Part shown: in pieces, positions 17,208 to 25,129 of the stretch
How the letters are laid out: each line of letters starts with the position of its first letter
Position numbering within the stretch: position 1 is the first letter of the stretch
Source of the DNA: Clostridiales bacterium UBA6114
GTDB taxonomy: Bacteria; Bacillota; Clostridia; Oscillospirales; Butyricicoccaceae
DNA: 64,000 bases
Direction of reading: 5' to 3'
Assembly (NCBI GenBank): GCA_002423435.1
Contig: DIWE01000023.1
Span: forward strand, 62,001 to 126,000
Translations under genes and position numbers: made by a program
Notes under the pieces: model-generated
Told to the model about the DNA's origin: nothing
The model's database searches: none
What the model saw: the letters and a program-made list of their open reading frames with translations, nothing else

Positions 17208-17927
17208 CTAATCGATCAGCGGGCGTCCAAGCCCCACGTTGATTTTCGCGTTGGGCCGCACTTTGATGCCCATCGCCTCGAGCTTTTTGATCACGGGCAG
17301 CTTCCCGCCGCCGTCAAATCTGCTCACAAGGCCGACGGAAACGACGGTGTCGACGTCGTCCAAAAGCGGCAAAACCGCGCCCAGAATCCTCTCTAGCTCA
17401 TCCTCCCCGATCCTCAGCTCGACTATGGCGGAGAGCACCTTCTCGTTTACGAATTCCCGCTTAAAGCGCCCGGACCCGTCCTCTTCCAAAAGGCCGAAAA
17501 TCGGGTTGTCCTCAAGGATGGGGATCCCTATTTTCCGCACGGCCGTCGTCACCTTTTCAACCTCTGTTAACCTGGTCCCCGTGCAGGGCCTGCCGAATTC
17601 CAGCAGAAGGCCGTACTCCCCCCTGCCGAATTTCCCCGTGACGTCGTTGGTTTTGGCCTCCTCCGTTCCTCTCCCCCAGGCCTTCAGATTCGGATGCTGA
17701 ACGCTCGGGTCGCTGAACTGCATGCGGATCGCGCGCGGATATTGAAAGCACTCCTCCGGCATAAAAATTGCGTGGACCGGGCATACATCCGCTCTTAAGC
17801 AAACACCGCAGTCCACGCATTCCTCTTCATTGATTTTACAGATGCCGTCCGTTTTGGCTATACTGTTTACGATACAGTAGTCGACACACCGGCCGCAGCC
17901 GATACATTTTGCAGGATCAATCCTCAT
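17208..17927 (-). CDS. Ferredoxin-domain protein with an unassigned C-terminal domain
   Basis: 239 residues. Residues 1-60 carry two cluster motifs, CIGCGRCVDYC and CVDCGVCLRADVCP, the second with an unusual two-residue insertion before its last Cys. Residues 90-239 form a separate domain (GLLLEFGRPCTGTRLTEVEK, IPILEDNPIFGLL, ending NAKINVGLGRPLID) that I cannot assign. Likely an electron-transfer partner of the neighbouring hydratase or of another redox enzyme. Ribosome site GAGGAGG before ATG. Confidence 0.82.
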   Translation of the reverse strand: MRIDPAKCIGCGRCVDYCIVNSIAKTDGICKINEEECVDCGVCLRADVCPVHAIFMPEECFQYPRAIRMQFSDPSVQHPNLKAWGRGTEEAKTNDVTGKFGRGEYGLLLEFGRPCTGTRLTEVEKVTTAVRKIGIPILEDNPIFGLLEEDGSGRFKREFVNEKVLSAIVELRIGEDELERILGAVLPLLDDVDTVVSVGLVSRFDGGGKLPVIKKLEAMGIKVRPNAKINVGLGRPLID

Positions 17928-18028
17928 GTCCTGGCCTCCTCTTGTTTAATTGCCATCATTAACCCCCTGTTTCGGGAGCGAAAAGTCTTTTCGCGCGCCC
18001 ACCCAGACTAAAGTGCGCACAAAAGGAC

Positions 18029-18709
18029 TCAGAGAAATTCCTTAAATTCGTCGATTCCAAATATCCGCACGTCATAAAGCCCTTTGGCAAGTACCGTCGC
18101 CTGCTCTGAAAAAAGCTCCTTCAGCTTTGCGCCGTACCCGTTTTTTGTCTGTATTTCAATATCCAGCGGCGTCCGACAAACCTTTCCGATCCCGACTGCC
18201 TCCCTGTAAAACCCACTTAAATCCGCGTCCGCTTCGTTTTTTCTGACGAGCACGTCGATATCGGAATCGGGCCTTACGTACGGAAGCGACGTCACGATCC
18301 CGAGCGCCGTCGAACCGTAAACGCCGAGCTCGACCCCATTTTCAAACGCGGCCTTATAAAGCCGCAAAACCGCCTCTTTTCGAGGCGGGTCGCCGTATTT
18401 ATCCATATCCCGTACGAGTTCAAAAGGGGTGATTGCTTTTAAGACGCCGTTTCGGGGGATCTTTGCGGCGACGCGAAACCGGCAGCCGTCTATAAACCTG
18501 TAAGATGAAAATCCCGCCTCGATCGTATCGGGGCTTCGCTCTTCCTGCCGCTTGACGATCGCAGGGATCTGCCCCGGACCCGGGCAAAGGATCAGCTCGT
18601 CGATAAAGCGCCTCCCCGCCTCCGGGGCCCTTTCATACGCGGACCTTCGGGCAAACTCCGCGCCCTCGCGACTCAGGAAGAGGAAATCATGTCTTTGGAG
18701 CATATCCAT
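18029..18709 (-). CDS. mdcG: Malonate decarboxylase holo-ACP synthase (phosphoribosyl-dephospho-CoA transferase)
   Basis: 226 residues from the ATG at 18709 (MDMLQRHDFLFL). An in-frame ATG farther upstream lies inside the RNA element and lacks a ribosome site. The nucleotidyltransferase signature GSTALGIVTSLPYVRPDSDIDVLV is at about 130-155 (G-S followed by DxD). MdcG attaches the 2'-(5''-triphosphoribosyl)-3'-dephospho-CoA group to the carrier protein MdcC. It follows the MadH-type ligase gene. The whole 134-bp gap holds structured element D1, whose 3' end contains the ribosome site GGAGG. Confidence 0.88.
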   Translation of the reverse strand: MDMLQRHDFLFLSREGAEFARRSAYERAPEAGRRFIDELILCPGPGQIPAIVKRQEERSPDTIEAGFSSYRFIDGCRFRVAAKIPRNGVLKAITPFELVRDMDKYGDPPRKEAVLRLYKAAFENGVELGVYGSTALGIVTSLPYVRPDSDIDVLVRKNEADADLSGFYREAVGIGKVCRTPLDIEIQTKNGYGAKLKELFSEQATVLAKGLYDVRIFGIDEFKEFL

Positions 18710-18846
18710 GTTAACCTCCATTCGCTCCGCGCACAAACCAGATCTTGAAAACTTCCCAAGCGAATGGAGGTTATTGGCATGTGCCGCGGTTGCCGCTTTA
18801 AGGCGAGCGGCACGCCTTTCAATTGTTAGCGTGATTTTTCACGCTA
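18710..18846 (-). promoter_or_regulatory. Structured intercistronic RNA element, copy D1 (before mdcG)
   Basis: Minus-strand order: hairpin P1 (AGCGTGA/TCACGCT, 18845-18828) starting at the stop codon of the previous gene; core P2 (GTGCCGC 18813-18807 with GCGGCAC 18787-18781, or alternatively GCCGCT with AGCGGC 18797-18792) containing GCAACCGCG; conserved TTTGTGC; then the SD. The 14-base segment at 18772-18759 is perfectly complementary to 18726-18713, which includes the SD GGAGG. A competing segment at 18757-18750 (GGGAAGTT) can pair with the same anti-SD strand with one mismatch. Confidence 0.65.
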
Positions 18847-19923
18847 TCTTCCCTTGATCCATGAGGGATCGGTCTTCGGCTGGGACTGGTAGTCAAGCTG
18901 CGCTTTCAGCAGGGAATCAAACAGGCGCGTTTTCTCGGGCGTATCGATGACGGCGGGTTCCTTTCGGCCTTTGCCGAAGGAGAGGGAGAGGATCGTCCTA
19001 TCCCCTCCGGCCCGCAACTCGGGGGACACCCTGACGATTTTCCCCTTGATGCGCAGAATGCTTCTTGCAAGCCTGCCGGCCGTTACCGGGCTTTGGGCGG
19101 TCGTCTGCAAAACGGTCACCTCATAATCCGGCTCCGTTCGCATACGTGAGTAGGTGATGATCTTCCCTTCGCGGTTTAAGACATGGCCCTGCTCGGACAG
19201 AAGGAAGCTGTCCCCCGTCGGAAGGCCTCCGACAATAAAATCCTTAAATTCGCTGCCCTCGCGGGAAAGCAGGGTGATATCCCCCCGCAGAGGAACCCCG
19301 TCAAGCGCGAGCCAGCCGAACTCCTGGCAGCCGTACAGGTCGTGCGCCCTTCCCCCGACCGAGTCTAAGGCGGCGGGGAAATCCGGGTCCAGCGGGGTCC
19401 CGGCGGCGATAAACGAAAGACCCTTCGGCAAAAGCTCCAGCATGTCAAGTCTCCGGGCGTCCTCCAGCGCGGCCCTTAGAAAGGAGGACTCCCCGATGAC
19501 GGCCTTCGGCCTTTCCTCACACATCGCAAGGAGCAGCGCGTCCCGGCCCGAGCGCCTGAGAAAAGACCACCGAAGGCCGTATTCGTCCAGCGCCTGCCGC
19601 GGAAAAACATTCACAAGCGGCGGATAGGTAAAAAGGACCAGATCCCCGCGGTTTATGCCGACGCGCGAAAACACTTCCAGGGAAGCCGCCACCCGGTCGG
19701 GGATTTCGGGGTGGGTCACCCCGACGATGTTCTGAAAGGCCGTTGTCCCGGTCGTGATGGCGACATAGGCGAGATTGAAGGGAGTGTGGATTTCCTCGAT
19801 GACATGGGCGCTTGTCGGCCCGTAAATTCCCTTGTCCCGAAGGCTTCTTCTCGGCATTTCCTCCAGAGTGGGAGCCGTGCCGTAAAGCTCTATCATCTCT
19901 CTGAGTTCTTTCAGTTTATCCAT
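18844..19923 (-). CDS. madH: MadH-type acetate:ACP ligase (malonate decarboxylase activation)
   Basis: 359 residues of the adenylate-forming (AMP-ligase) fold, shorter than acyl-CoA synthetases. It has the P-loop-like AITTGTTAFQN (about 55-66) and DLYGCQEFGWLALDG (about 205-220). In the malonate decarboxylase of Malonomonas rubra, MadH reloads the deacetylated carrier protein with acetate. Position between mdcE and mdcG and the absence of an mdcH-type malonyl transferase support that assignment. A phenylacetate-CoA-ligase-like role is the alternative. Confidence 0.75.
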   Translation of the reverse strand: MDKLKELREMIELYGTAPTLEEMPRRSLRDKGIYGPTSAHVIEEIHTPFNLAYVAITTGTTAFQNIVGVTHPEIPDRVAASLEVFSRVGINRGDLVLFTYPPLVNVFPRQALDEYGLRWSFLRRSGRDALLLAMCEERPKAVIGESSFLRAALEDARRLDMLELLPKGLSFIAAGTPLDPDFPAALDSVGGRAHDLYGCQEFGWLALDGVPLRGDITLLSREGSEFKDFIVGGLPTGDSFLLSEQGHVLNREGKIITYSRMRTEPDYEVTVLQTTAQSPVTAGRLARSILRIKGKIVRVSPELRAGGDRTILSLSFGKGRKEPAVIDTPEKTRLFDSLLKAQLDYQSQPKTDPSWIKGR

Positions 19924-19997
19924 AGTATCCCTTTTCCTTCAAAAGTTCGGATCTGCGAGGACCGAAAACGGCCTGTCTGCGCGGCTTTGCGTTTTCC

Positions 19998-20876
19998 TTA
20001 CATATAATCCTGTTCGATCTTAGAAAACTCGGCCCGCATTTTCTCAAGCACCTGTACGCGGGCCGTCCTTCCGCCGCGCTCGGCGCCCAGGCTTCCGCGT
20101 CCCCAAGGGCCCGCCTTCTCCGAGGCGCCCTCTAAGTTGAGCTTATAGATTTCGTCGATATGCCGGGAAACGGCGTCGGGCATGTCTTCTATACTTTCGA
20201 CAATTTCCTCGATGCCTCCCAGGCGGTAAAAGAAGTCCGCGCCCGAGGCGAAAACGGGATTTGTCCTGGACAGGCCGGTCAGGGTTTCCACGTCGAGCTT
20301 CGTGATGCGGGCGATGCTCGTGATCGGCATCACATGGATCATCGTGCCGAAATCCGCGGAAAGGGAGAGGATGTGGTCGGCCTGCAGTCCGTGGCAGAGA
20401 AACGCGCCGCTGATCGCCCGCCCGATGACCATTGCGATCACGGGATGGCCCTTTTGCCTCGCCTCGGCCAGAGCGAGCTGATACGCCCCCGTCGCTTTGT
20501 TCATGCCGACGATTTCTTCTATTTTGCCGGGGCCGTTTCCCGGCGTGTCGACGATCAGCACCAGGGGCCGCTTTTTCGAGGCCGGCTGGTCCCGGTCCGC
20601 CTCAATCGTTTTATAAACGGCGATGGCCATTTTATACGCTTCCTCCATGCCGATAACGCCGAAATAGACCACCGGGAAACGCGGGTTTTTTGCCTTTGCG
20701 TCGATCGATATGACCGTGACGGCCCGCCCCTTAAGCGTTCCCGTTCCGATCACCGCGGCCGGGCCGAGCGCTTCGTCCTGCCGATAGTCTCCGATCACGT
20801 TTTCCACAAAAGAGTCCCGGTCCAGAATGATGCCGATGGCCTCTCTTCCTTTTCCGATCATCGTTTTTGCCGCCAT
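19998..20876 (-). CDS. mdcE: Malonate decarboxylase carboxyltransferase, gamma subunit
   Basis: 292 residues of the crotonase-like carboxyltransferase fold (MdcE/MadD). Typical stretches are LVLIVDTPGNGPGKIEEI, GRAISGAFLCHGLQADHILSL and DFGTMIHVMP. With MdcD it moves CO2 off malonyl-ACP. Starts at the last base of mdcD, so tightly coupled. The C-terminus has a Gly-rich insert SEKAGPWGRGSLGAERGG that is not obviously conserved. Confidence 0.88.
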   Translation of the reverse strand: MAAKTMIGKGREAIGIILDRDSFVENVIGDYRQDEALGPAAVIGTGTLKGRAVTVISIDAKAKNPRFPVVYFGVIGMEEAYKMAIAVYKTIEADRDQPASKKRPLVLIVDTPGNGPGKIEEIVGMNKATGAYQLALAEARQKGHPVIAMVIGRAISGAFLCHGLQADHILSLSADFGTMIHVMPITSIARITKLDVETLTGLSRTNPVFASGADFFYRLGGIEEIVESIEDMPDAVSRHIDEIYKLNLEGASEKAGPWGRGSLGAERGGRTARVQVLEKMRAEFSKIEQDYM

Positions 20877-21844
20877 TATGAACGATTCCCCCTCTGCCTT
20901 ATCACCGCGGTGTCCATAAATTCCCTGTAAAACAAATCGGGAAGTCTTTTACTGTCCCGGTTTCCGAAATACTCCCAGAGATCCGTCGAATCCTTCGGGC
21001 CGAGCTTTACCGCCAGATCCACAAGCTCGAGCTGCTCGCGTACAAGGTCATAGGAGCCGATCACACGGCATTTCTGCAGCTCGGCGTATGAAAGCTTCAG
21101 CACCTCGGCGATTTGCCTGCGGAAGGCGCCGATCGAGTCTTCCACCAGGAAAGCGCAGTCGCCCATGATGTATTTGTGTTTGCCGCCGGTCGTGCGGTAG
21201 ATGAGCGCCCTGTCGGACGCGTCAAACTCGCTTTTGCCCATGACCTCCTCGATCACCTCGGGTCCGGTCAGGCCGATCCTGCCGAGCTCGCTCATAATGA
21301 CCGCATCGGTGGCGACGCATACAAAGCCCATGCCGCCGAAGCAGCCGACCTTGCTTCCGACCACCGATATGACGGGCAGCTTGCCGCGGCATTTCTGGAT
21401 CAGTTCCATCACCTCGGCATGTGCCAAAAGTCCGGCGTTGGCCTCATGCAGGCGCACTCCGCCCGTCTCGAAGGAAAATACAATCGCGGGAATCCGGCTT
21501 TCAAAATCATCCGGGAATTTTTTGACGATTCTTTCATACAGATCCAGGGCCAGAGTAAAAATGCCGGCTATTTTCGCTCCTCCGACTTCCCCAACGGCCC
21601 CGCCGATGAACCTGCCCTCCTGGGATACGACGAAAACGGGCCTTGCGCCGACTTTCCCGACGCCCGTCACGACGCCGTCGTCGAACGCCACCGCCTCTCC
21701 GAGCACGGGGAGGTGAGGGCTCGTCATCCGGTCGATCGGGGAAATCAGTTCCTCAAAGGAGCCCCGGTCGACCACGCCGTTCGCGCGGTCCCGGGCGGTT
21801 GCCTCGTAAAAGCTACACTGTTGCAGCTGCGACCACTTTGTCAT
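20876..21844 (-). CDS. mdcD: Malonate decarboxylase carboxyltransferase, beta subunit
   Basis: 322 residues, MdcD/MadC family. The N-terminus SFYEATARDRANGVVDRGSFEELISP is typical, followed by a crotonase-type core with FSFETGGVRLHEANAGLLAH and oxyanion-loop GCFGGMGFV. It overlaps mdcC by one base and mdcE by one base, giving one translational unit. Both the biotin-dependent (Mad) and biotin-independent (Mdc) enzymes use this pair, so it does not by itself tell which type is present. Confidence 0.9.
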   Translation of the reverse strand: MTKWSQLQQCSFYEATARDRANGVVDRGSFEELISPIDRMTSPHLPVLGEAVAFDDGVVTGVGKVGARPVFVVSQEGRFIGGAVGEVGGAKIAGIFTLALDLYERIVKKFPDDFESRIPAIVFSFETGGVRLHEANAGLLAHAEVMELIQKCRGKLPVISVVGSKVGCFGGMGFVCVATDAVIMSELGRIGLTGPEVIEEVMGKSEFDASDRALIYRTTGGKHKYIMGDCAFLVEDSIGAFRRQIAEVLKLSYAELQKCRVIGSYDLVREQLELVDLAVKLGPKDSTDLWEYFGNRDSKRLPDLFYREFMDTAVIRQRGNRS

Positions 21845-22170
21845 TACTCGTCCCCCCTCTGCGCCTCGATCAGCGCCTGTTTGAGCCTTGCGGCGACAAT
21901 AAAGGGCGTCGAGTTGTTGTCGTTGATCTCTATGTCGACGTCGTAAAGACCCGTGTCGTTTACAAATTTTCTTAAAACCTTATCCCATACCTCGTCAAAG
22001 CCTTTCACGGGGGTTAGAACCTTAACCCTCACATCGCCGCTTTGCGCCCGACGCCGCATCAATACCTCCATATCTCCGGAACCGACAACGCCCGTGTGGG
22101 ACCAGTCCTTCGGAATGGAGACGAGTTTTGCGTTCGGCCGATAGGAAAAGCAAAGTTCCTGAAGTGCCAT
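21844..22170 (-). CDS. mdcC: Malonate decarboxylase acyl-carrier protein (delta subunit)
   Basis: 108 residues from ATG at 22170 (MALQELCFSYRP). The prosthetic-group Ser is Ser31 in GVVGSGDMEVL, matching MdcC/MadE. It carries malonyl and acetyl thioesters on the phosphoribosyl-dephospho-CoA arm. An upstream ATG at 22218 is in frame but falls in the RNA element D4. The real SD is AAAGGA about 11 bases before 22170, which the element can mask. Confidence 0.9.
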   Translation of the reverse strand: MALQELCFSYRPNAKLVSIPKDWSHTGVVGSGDMEVLMRRRAQSGDVRVKVLTPVKGFDEVWDKVLRKFVNDTGLYDVDIEINDNNSTPFIVAARLKQALIEAQRGDE

Positions 22171-22311
22171 CTTTATGACCAGTCCTTTCCGCTGCGCTTT
22201 TCGGCACAAAACGACCATGAAAAAGGGATGGTCATATTGCGCGTGTGTCGCGGTTGCCCGCTTAAGCGAGCACCACCGCGTAAATTTTGAAGTTTGAAAG
22301 CTTTCAAACTT
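22171..22311 (-). promoter_or_regulatory. Structured intercistronic RNA element, copy D4 (before mdcC), diverged
   Basis: P1 is a 20-base palindrome (22310-22291). P2 pairs CGCGGT (22280-22275) with ACCGCG (22254-22249) around GCTCGC and GCAACCGCG. TTTGTGC follows at about 22209-22203. The SD-side strand 22188-22175 pairs with 22235-22222 (12 of 14). The same upstream strand can instead pair with 22218-22211. Primary sequence of the switch region differs from the other copies but the same pairing scheme is kept. Confidence 0.55.
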
Positions 22312-22332
22312 TTTCCCTCCTTTTTAGCCCGG

Positions 22333-24003
22333 CTACCAGTTTCTGAACCTTGCGGGCGGATTGTAAAGCCCGCCGGACCACTTCATAAGCTCCCGCACGT
22401 TCTTCGCCGCGAGCATGCTCCGGTTCGCCCGGGCAATGTCGATGCCCAGGTCTTCCGGCGTCTTGACGATCCCCTTTGCGCGAAGCTCCTTTGTTTCATC
22501 CGGCTTTGCCGCAAGGCCGATTTCGGTGTAGCCGGCGACCGCCCGGATCGCCGCCATCCGCTCCTCAAGGGACGCGCATTTGTGCAGATAGGCGATGCCC
22601 TCCTCGGTGACGATGTGCGTCAGGTCGTCGCCGTAAATCATCACGGGCGGGATCTCGAGACCGGCCTTTTCGTAAAGCTCCCAGGCGTCGAGCTTCTCCA
22701 CAAACCCGGGTTTGAGCTTTTCCCGGAAGGTTTCCTGGAGCTGGACGACAAGTCGCTTGCCCCTCGGCAGGTCGCCGATCAGCTGATCCTTAAGGCCATA
22801 CTCGCCGCCGCATTTGAGCCACGCGTCGGTAGAGTGGCGGCGTCCCTTCGCGTCGCAGCCCATGTTCGGCGCGCCGCCGAAGCCCGCGATGCGCTCGGCG
22901 ACCGCCGTGCTGCTGTTGCCGTATTTGTCTATCTGCAGCGTTCCGCCGATGAACATGTCGAGGGCGTAATGCCCGGCGACCTGGCTTAAGGCGCGGTTTG
23001 AGCGCAGGTTGTCGTCGGGGCCCGTGAAGAAGATGTCGGTGCGGTTTCTGATATAATCGTCCATGCCGAGCTCGCCGCCGAAGCAGTGGATGGATTTGAC
23101 CCATCCGCTTTCGATCGCGGGGATGAGCGTAGGATGGGGGTTTAGGGAGAAATACGAGCAGATCTTCCCCTTTAAGCCCAGCTCCTCGCCGTAGGTCGGC
23201 AAAAGGAGCTCAATGGCCGCGGTGTCGAAGCCGATGCCGTGGTTCAGCCTCTGCACCCCGTATTCGGCGTAGATCCCCTTAATGGCCATCATCGCGCGCA
23301 GCACCTGGGCGTCCGTGATCATCGCCGGGTCTCTCGTAAACAGCGGTTCGACATAAAAGGGCCTCGGCGACTCAACGACAAAATCCACCCAGTCCGCCGG
23401 GATATCGACGCGCGGCAGCCGGTCGACGATCTCGTTGACCTGTGCGACGACGATCCCCTGCTTGAATCTGGTCGCCTCCGCGACGATCGGGGTGTCCTCC
23501 GTATTAAAGCCGGTGAACAGATTCCCCTCCTTGTCCGCCTGGAAGGCGGCGACGAGCGCCACCCGCGGCGTCAGATCGATAAAATATCTTCCGTACAGCT
23601 CGAGATATGTATGGATCGCGCCGAGCCTGATTTTTTTCTCCTGGACGAGCTTTGCGATTTTGCCCGACTGGGGGCCGGAGAAGGAAAAGTCGACCTTGTT
23701 CGCAATACCCTTCTCGAAAATCTCAAGATGGCTGTCAAGCGAAAGCGCAGACTGCACCATGTGCAGGTCGTGCACCTTTCCGACATCCACCTTGCAAAGG
23801 CATTCGGACAAAAAATCCGCCTGCTTCTGGTTATCTCCCTCGACATTGACCTTGTCGAACGGCTTGATCACAGTTTCCAAAAGCGCCACGGCATCCGACG
23901 CATCGACAATCTTCCCGAACTTCACAAGCGGAATCGCCGCCGTGATCCGTTCGATTCTGTCCCGTTTCAAACTGTCCCAACGCATATTGACATTGTTTTG
24001 CAT
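22333..24003 (-). CDS. mdcA: Malonate decarboxylase alpha subunit (acetyl-ACP:malonate ACP transferase)
   Basis: 556 residues from ATG at 24003 (MQNNVNMRWDSLKRDR), the usual length. The longer open frame upstream only reads through RNA element D2. CoA-transferase-like core with GFNTEDTPIVAEATRFKQGIVVAQVNEIVDRLPRVDIP, then GGELGMDDYIRNRTDIFFTGPDDNLRSNRA in pieces. It exchanges acetyl for malonyl on MdcC. Second gene after the HutP-like protein and separated from mdcC by element D4. Confidence 0.92.
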   Translation of the reverse strand: MQNNVNMRWDSLKRDRIERITAAIPLVKFGKIVDASDAVALLETVIKPFDKVNVEGDNQKQADFLSECLCKVDVGKVHDLHMVQSALSLDSHLEIFEKGIANKVDFSFSGPQSGKIAKLVQEKKIRLGAIHTYLELYGRYFIDLTPRVALVAAFQADKEGNLFTGFNTEDTPIVAEATRFKQGIVVAQVNEIVDRLPRVDIPADWVDFVVESPRPFYVEPLFTRDPAMITDAQVLRAMMAIKGIYAEYGVQRLNHGIGFDTAAIELLLPTYGEELGLKGKICSYFSLNPHPTLIPAIESGWVKSIHCFGGELGMDDYIRNRTDIFFTGPDDNLRSNRALSQVAGHYALDMFIGGTLQIDKYGNSSTAVAERIAGFGGAPNMGCDAKGRRHSTDAWLKCGGEYGLKDQLIGDLPRGKRLVVQLQETFREKLKPGFVEKLDAWELYEKAGLEIPPVMIYGDDLTHIVTEEGIAYLHKCASLEERMAAIRAVAGYTEIGLAAKPDETKELRAKGIVKTPEDLGIDIARANRSMLAAKNVRELMKWSGGLYNPPARFRNW

Positions 24004-24141
24004 AAAAAACTCCATTCGCTCCGCGCACAAATCAGTCATCAAAAAACCCCGCAAGCGAATGGAGGTTTTTGGCATGTGCCGCGGTTGCCGCTTTTCGGCG
24101 AGCGGCACGCCTTTTAATTTTAGCGTGATTTTTCACGCTAT
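24004..24141 (-). promoter_or_regulatory. Structured intercistronic RNA element, copy D2 (before mdcA)
   Basis: P1 AGCGTGA/TCACGCT (24139-24122). P2 GTGCCGC (24108-24102) with GCGGCAC (24082-24076), including GCAACCGCG. TTTGTGC near 24031-24025. The strand 24070-24054 pairs with the SD strand 24020-24004. The competing strand 24050-24042 (GGGGTTTTT) pairs with AAAAACCTC with one wobble. Identical to D1 over long stretches, but the SD-proximal bases and their partners both changed. Confidence 0.65.
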
Positions 24142-24303
24142 CCCTTCCTTGCTGTTTAAGCCTCTTATGCTTATGATGGAAGCGGACGATTTTTACAAGA
24201 AAGACAACAAAAAACATAAGGCCGAGCTTAAAACCCGTCTCTTCATTGATTCTTCACGCTGTTTTACTGTAAAAGCTCATAAAAACCAGGCTTCCGGGTA
24301 CTT

Positions 24304-24753
24304 CTATATGTGCATGATTCCAAGCCCGCATCTTTCATGGCCGGTGATCGGATGGATGGACGACTCGCCGAACATGGCGACGGCGACCCAGTGATCATCC
24401 CTGACAATGCCGATTTTGAGCGCGATATTCGTCGAAGAGGTGGTGTTTATTAAAACGCCCCTTTTCGCTTCCTCGGCTGCGTGCAAAACCGCGTGGATGT
24501 CATGGGGATTTTTTTCCGCCAGGCCTTCGTTTAAGCTTGCTCCGATCACGGCCCTGTTGATTTTGTCCTGAAAATCAACGTCGGACTTGCCGCCGATTTC
24601 GGTGACGACAAACCGGATCTTGTTCTCCTTGTAAATCCTTTTCAAATGGGACTCGTCGCTTAGGTTTCTCGTCAAGGCGAGCAAAAGCGCGTTGTAGCCC
24701 ACCCTGGTTCCCGCTTCTTTAAAAACCGACTGAATTGCGGACATCTCTTCCAA
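24304..24753 (-). CDS. HutP-family RNA-binding antiterminator protein
   Basis: 149 residues. It matches HutP in length and layout: an N-terminal helix RVGYNALLLALTRN, metal-site HAVLH (His87 and His91, like the HALYH of Bacillus HutP), and the C-terminal block HWVAVAMFG...GHERCGLGIMHI with His148. HutP hexamers bind NAG-rich mRNA when loaded with an amino acid and Mg2+ and prevent termination. Here it is the first gene of the malonate operon rather than of a histidine operon. Start TTG at 24753, with GGAGG seven bases upstream; the in-frame ATG at 24744 is too far from it. The 162 bp to element D2 contain no gene. Confidence 0.8.
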   Translation of the reverse strand: MEEMSAIQSVFKEAGTRVGYNALLLALTRNLSDESHLKRIYKENKIRFVVTEIGGKSDVDFQDKINRAVIGASLNEGLAEKNPHDIHAVLHAAEEAKRGVLINTTSSTNIALKIGIVRDDHWVAVAMFGESSIHPITGHERCGLGIMHI

Positions 24754-24835
24754 GATAACGCCTCCTCAAACTCTCAAATCCTCAATAATATAATGGTTTT
24801 TATTTTTTATATTATATAACAATTATCCCGGGCAA

Positions 24836-25031
24836 TTCATGAAATTGTGCGACACCCCCGCGGGGAAAGTTCAATCTGTTTTTCCGGCGACATGCGCGCC
24901 CTCGGGGTCCCCAACAAGTCTATAGACTTGTTGGGGTAGATAAAAATTCCATAACCCGCGCCAAACGGGCGCGAAACCGGGGGTCTCGCGGCTTTAGCCG
25001 CGTATCCAGGGGGTATTTGGATACCCCCTGG
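24836..25031. repeat. Array of stable hairpins between the biotin-carrier and HutP-like genes
   Basis: Consecutive perfect stems: 24909-24936 (14-bp arms, CCCCAACAAGTCTA), about 24957-24973 (CGCGCC type), 24987-25002 (CGCGGCT/AGCCGCG) and 25006-25031 (CCAGGGGGTAT/ATACCCCCTGG). The first recurs at 54359-54384 inside the 310-bp element and the last at 45108-45128. No coding frame is plausible. It may act as terminator/processing region, with the HutP-operon promoter in the AT-rich stretch 24775-24830. Confidence 0.6.
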
Positions 25032-25129
25032 AGCAACTGCCGCATGCCTGAACAATGGATACTCTGTATGTTAAAATAAACAGTATCTGCAATCACTCGC
25101 CTCCGCAATGCCGACAATCCTGATATTCA

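Noticed and set aside
24032..24217. 61-codon basic open frame on the minus strand upstream of mdcA
   Set aside because: It lies mostly inside RNA element D2, has very unusual composition and no ribosome site.
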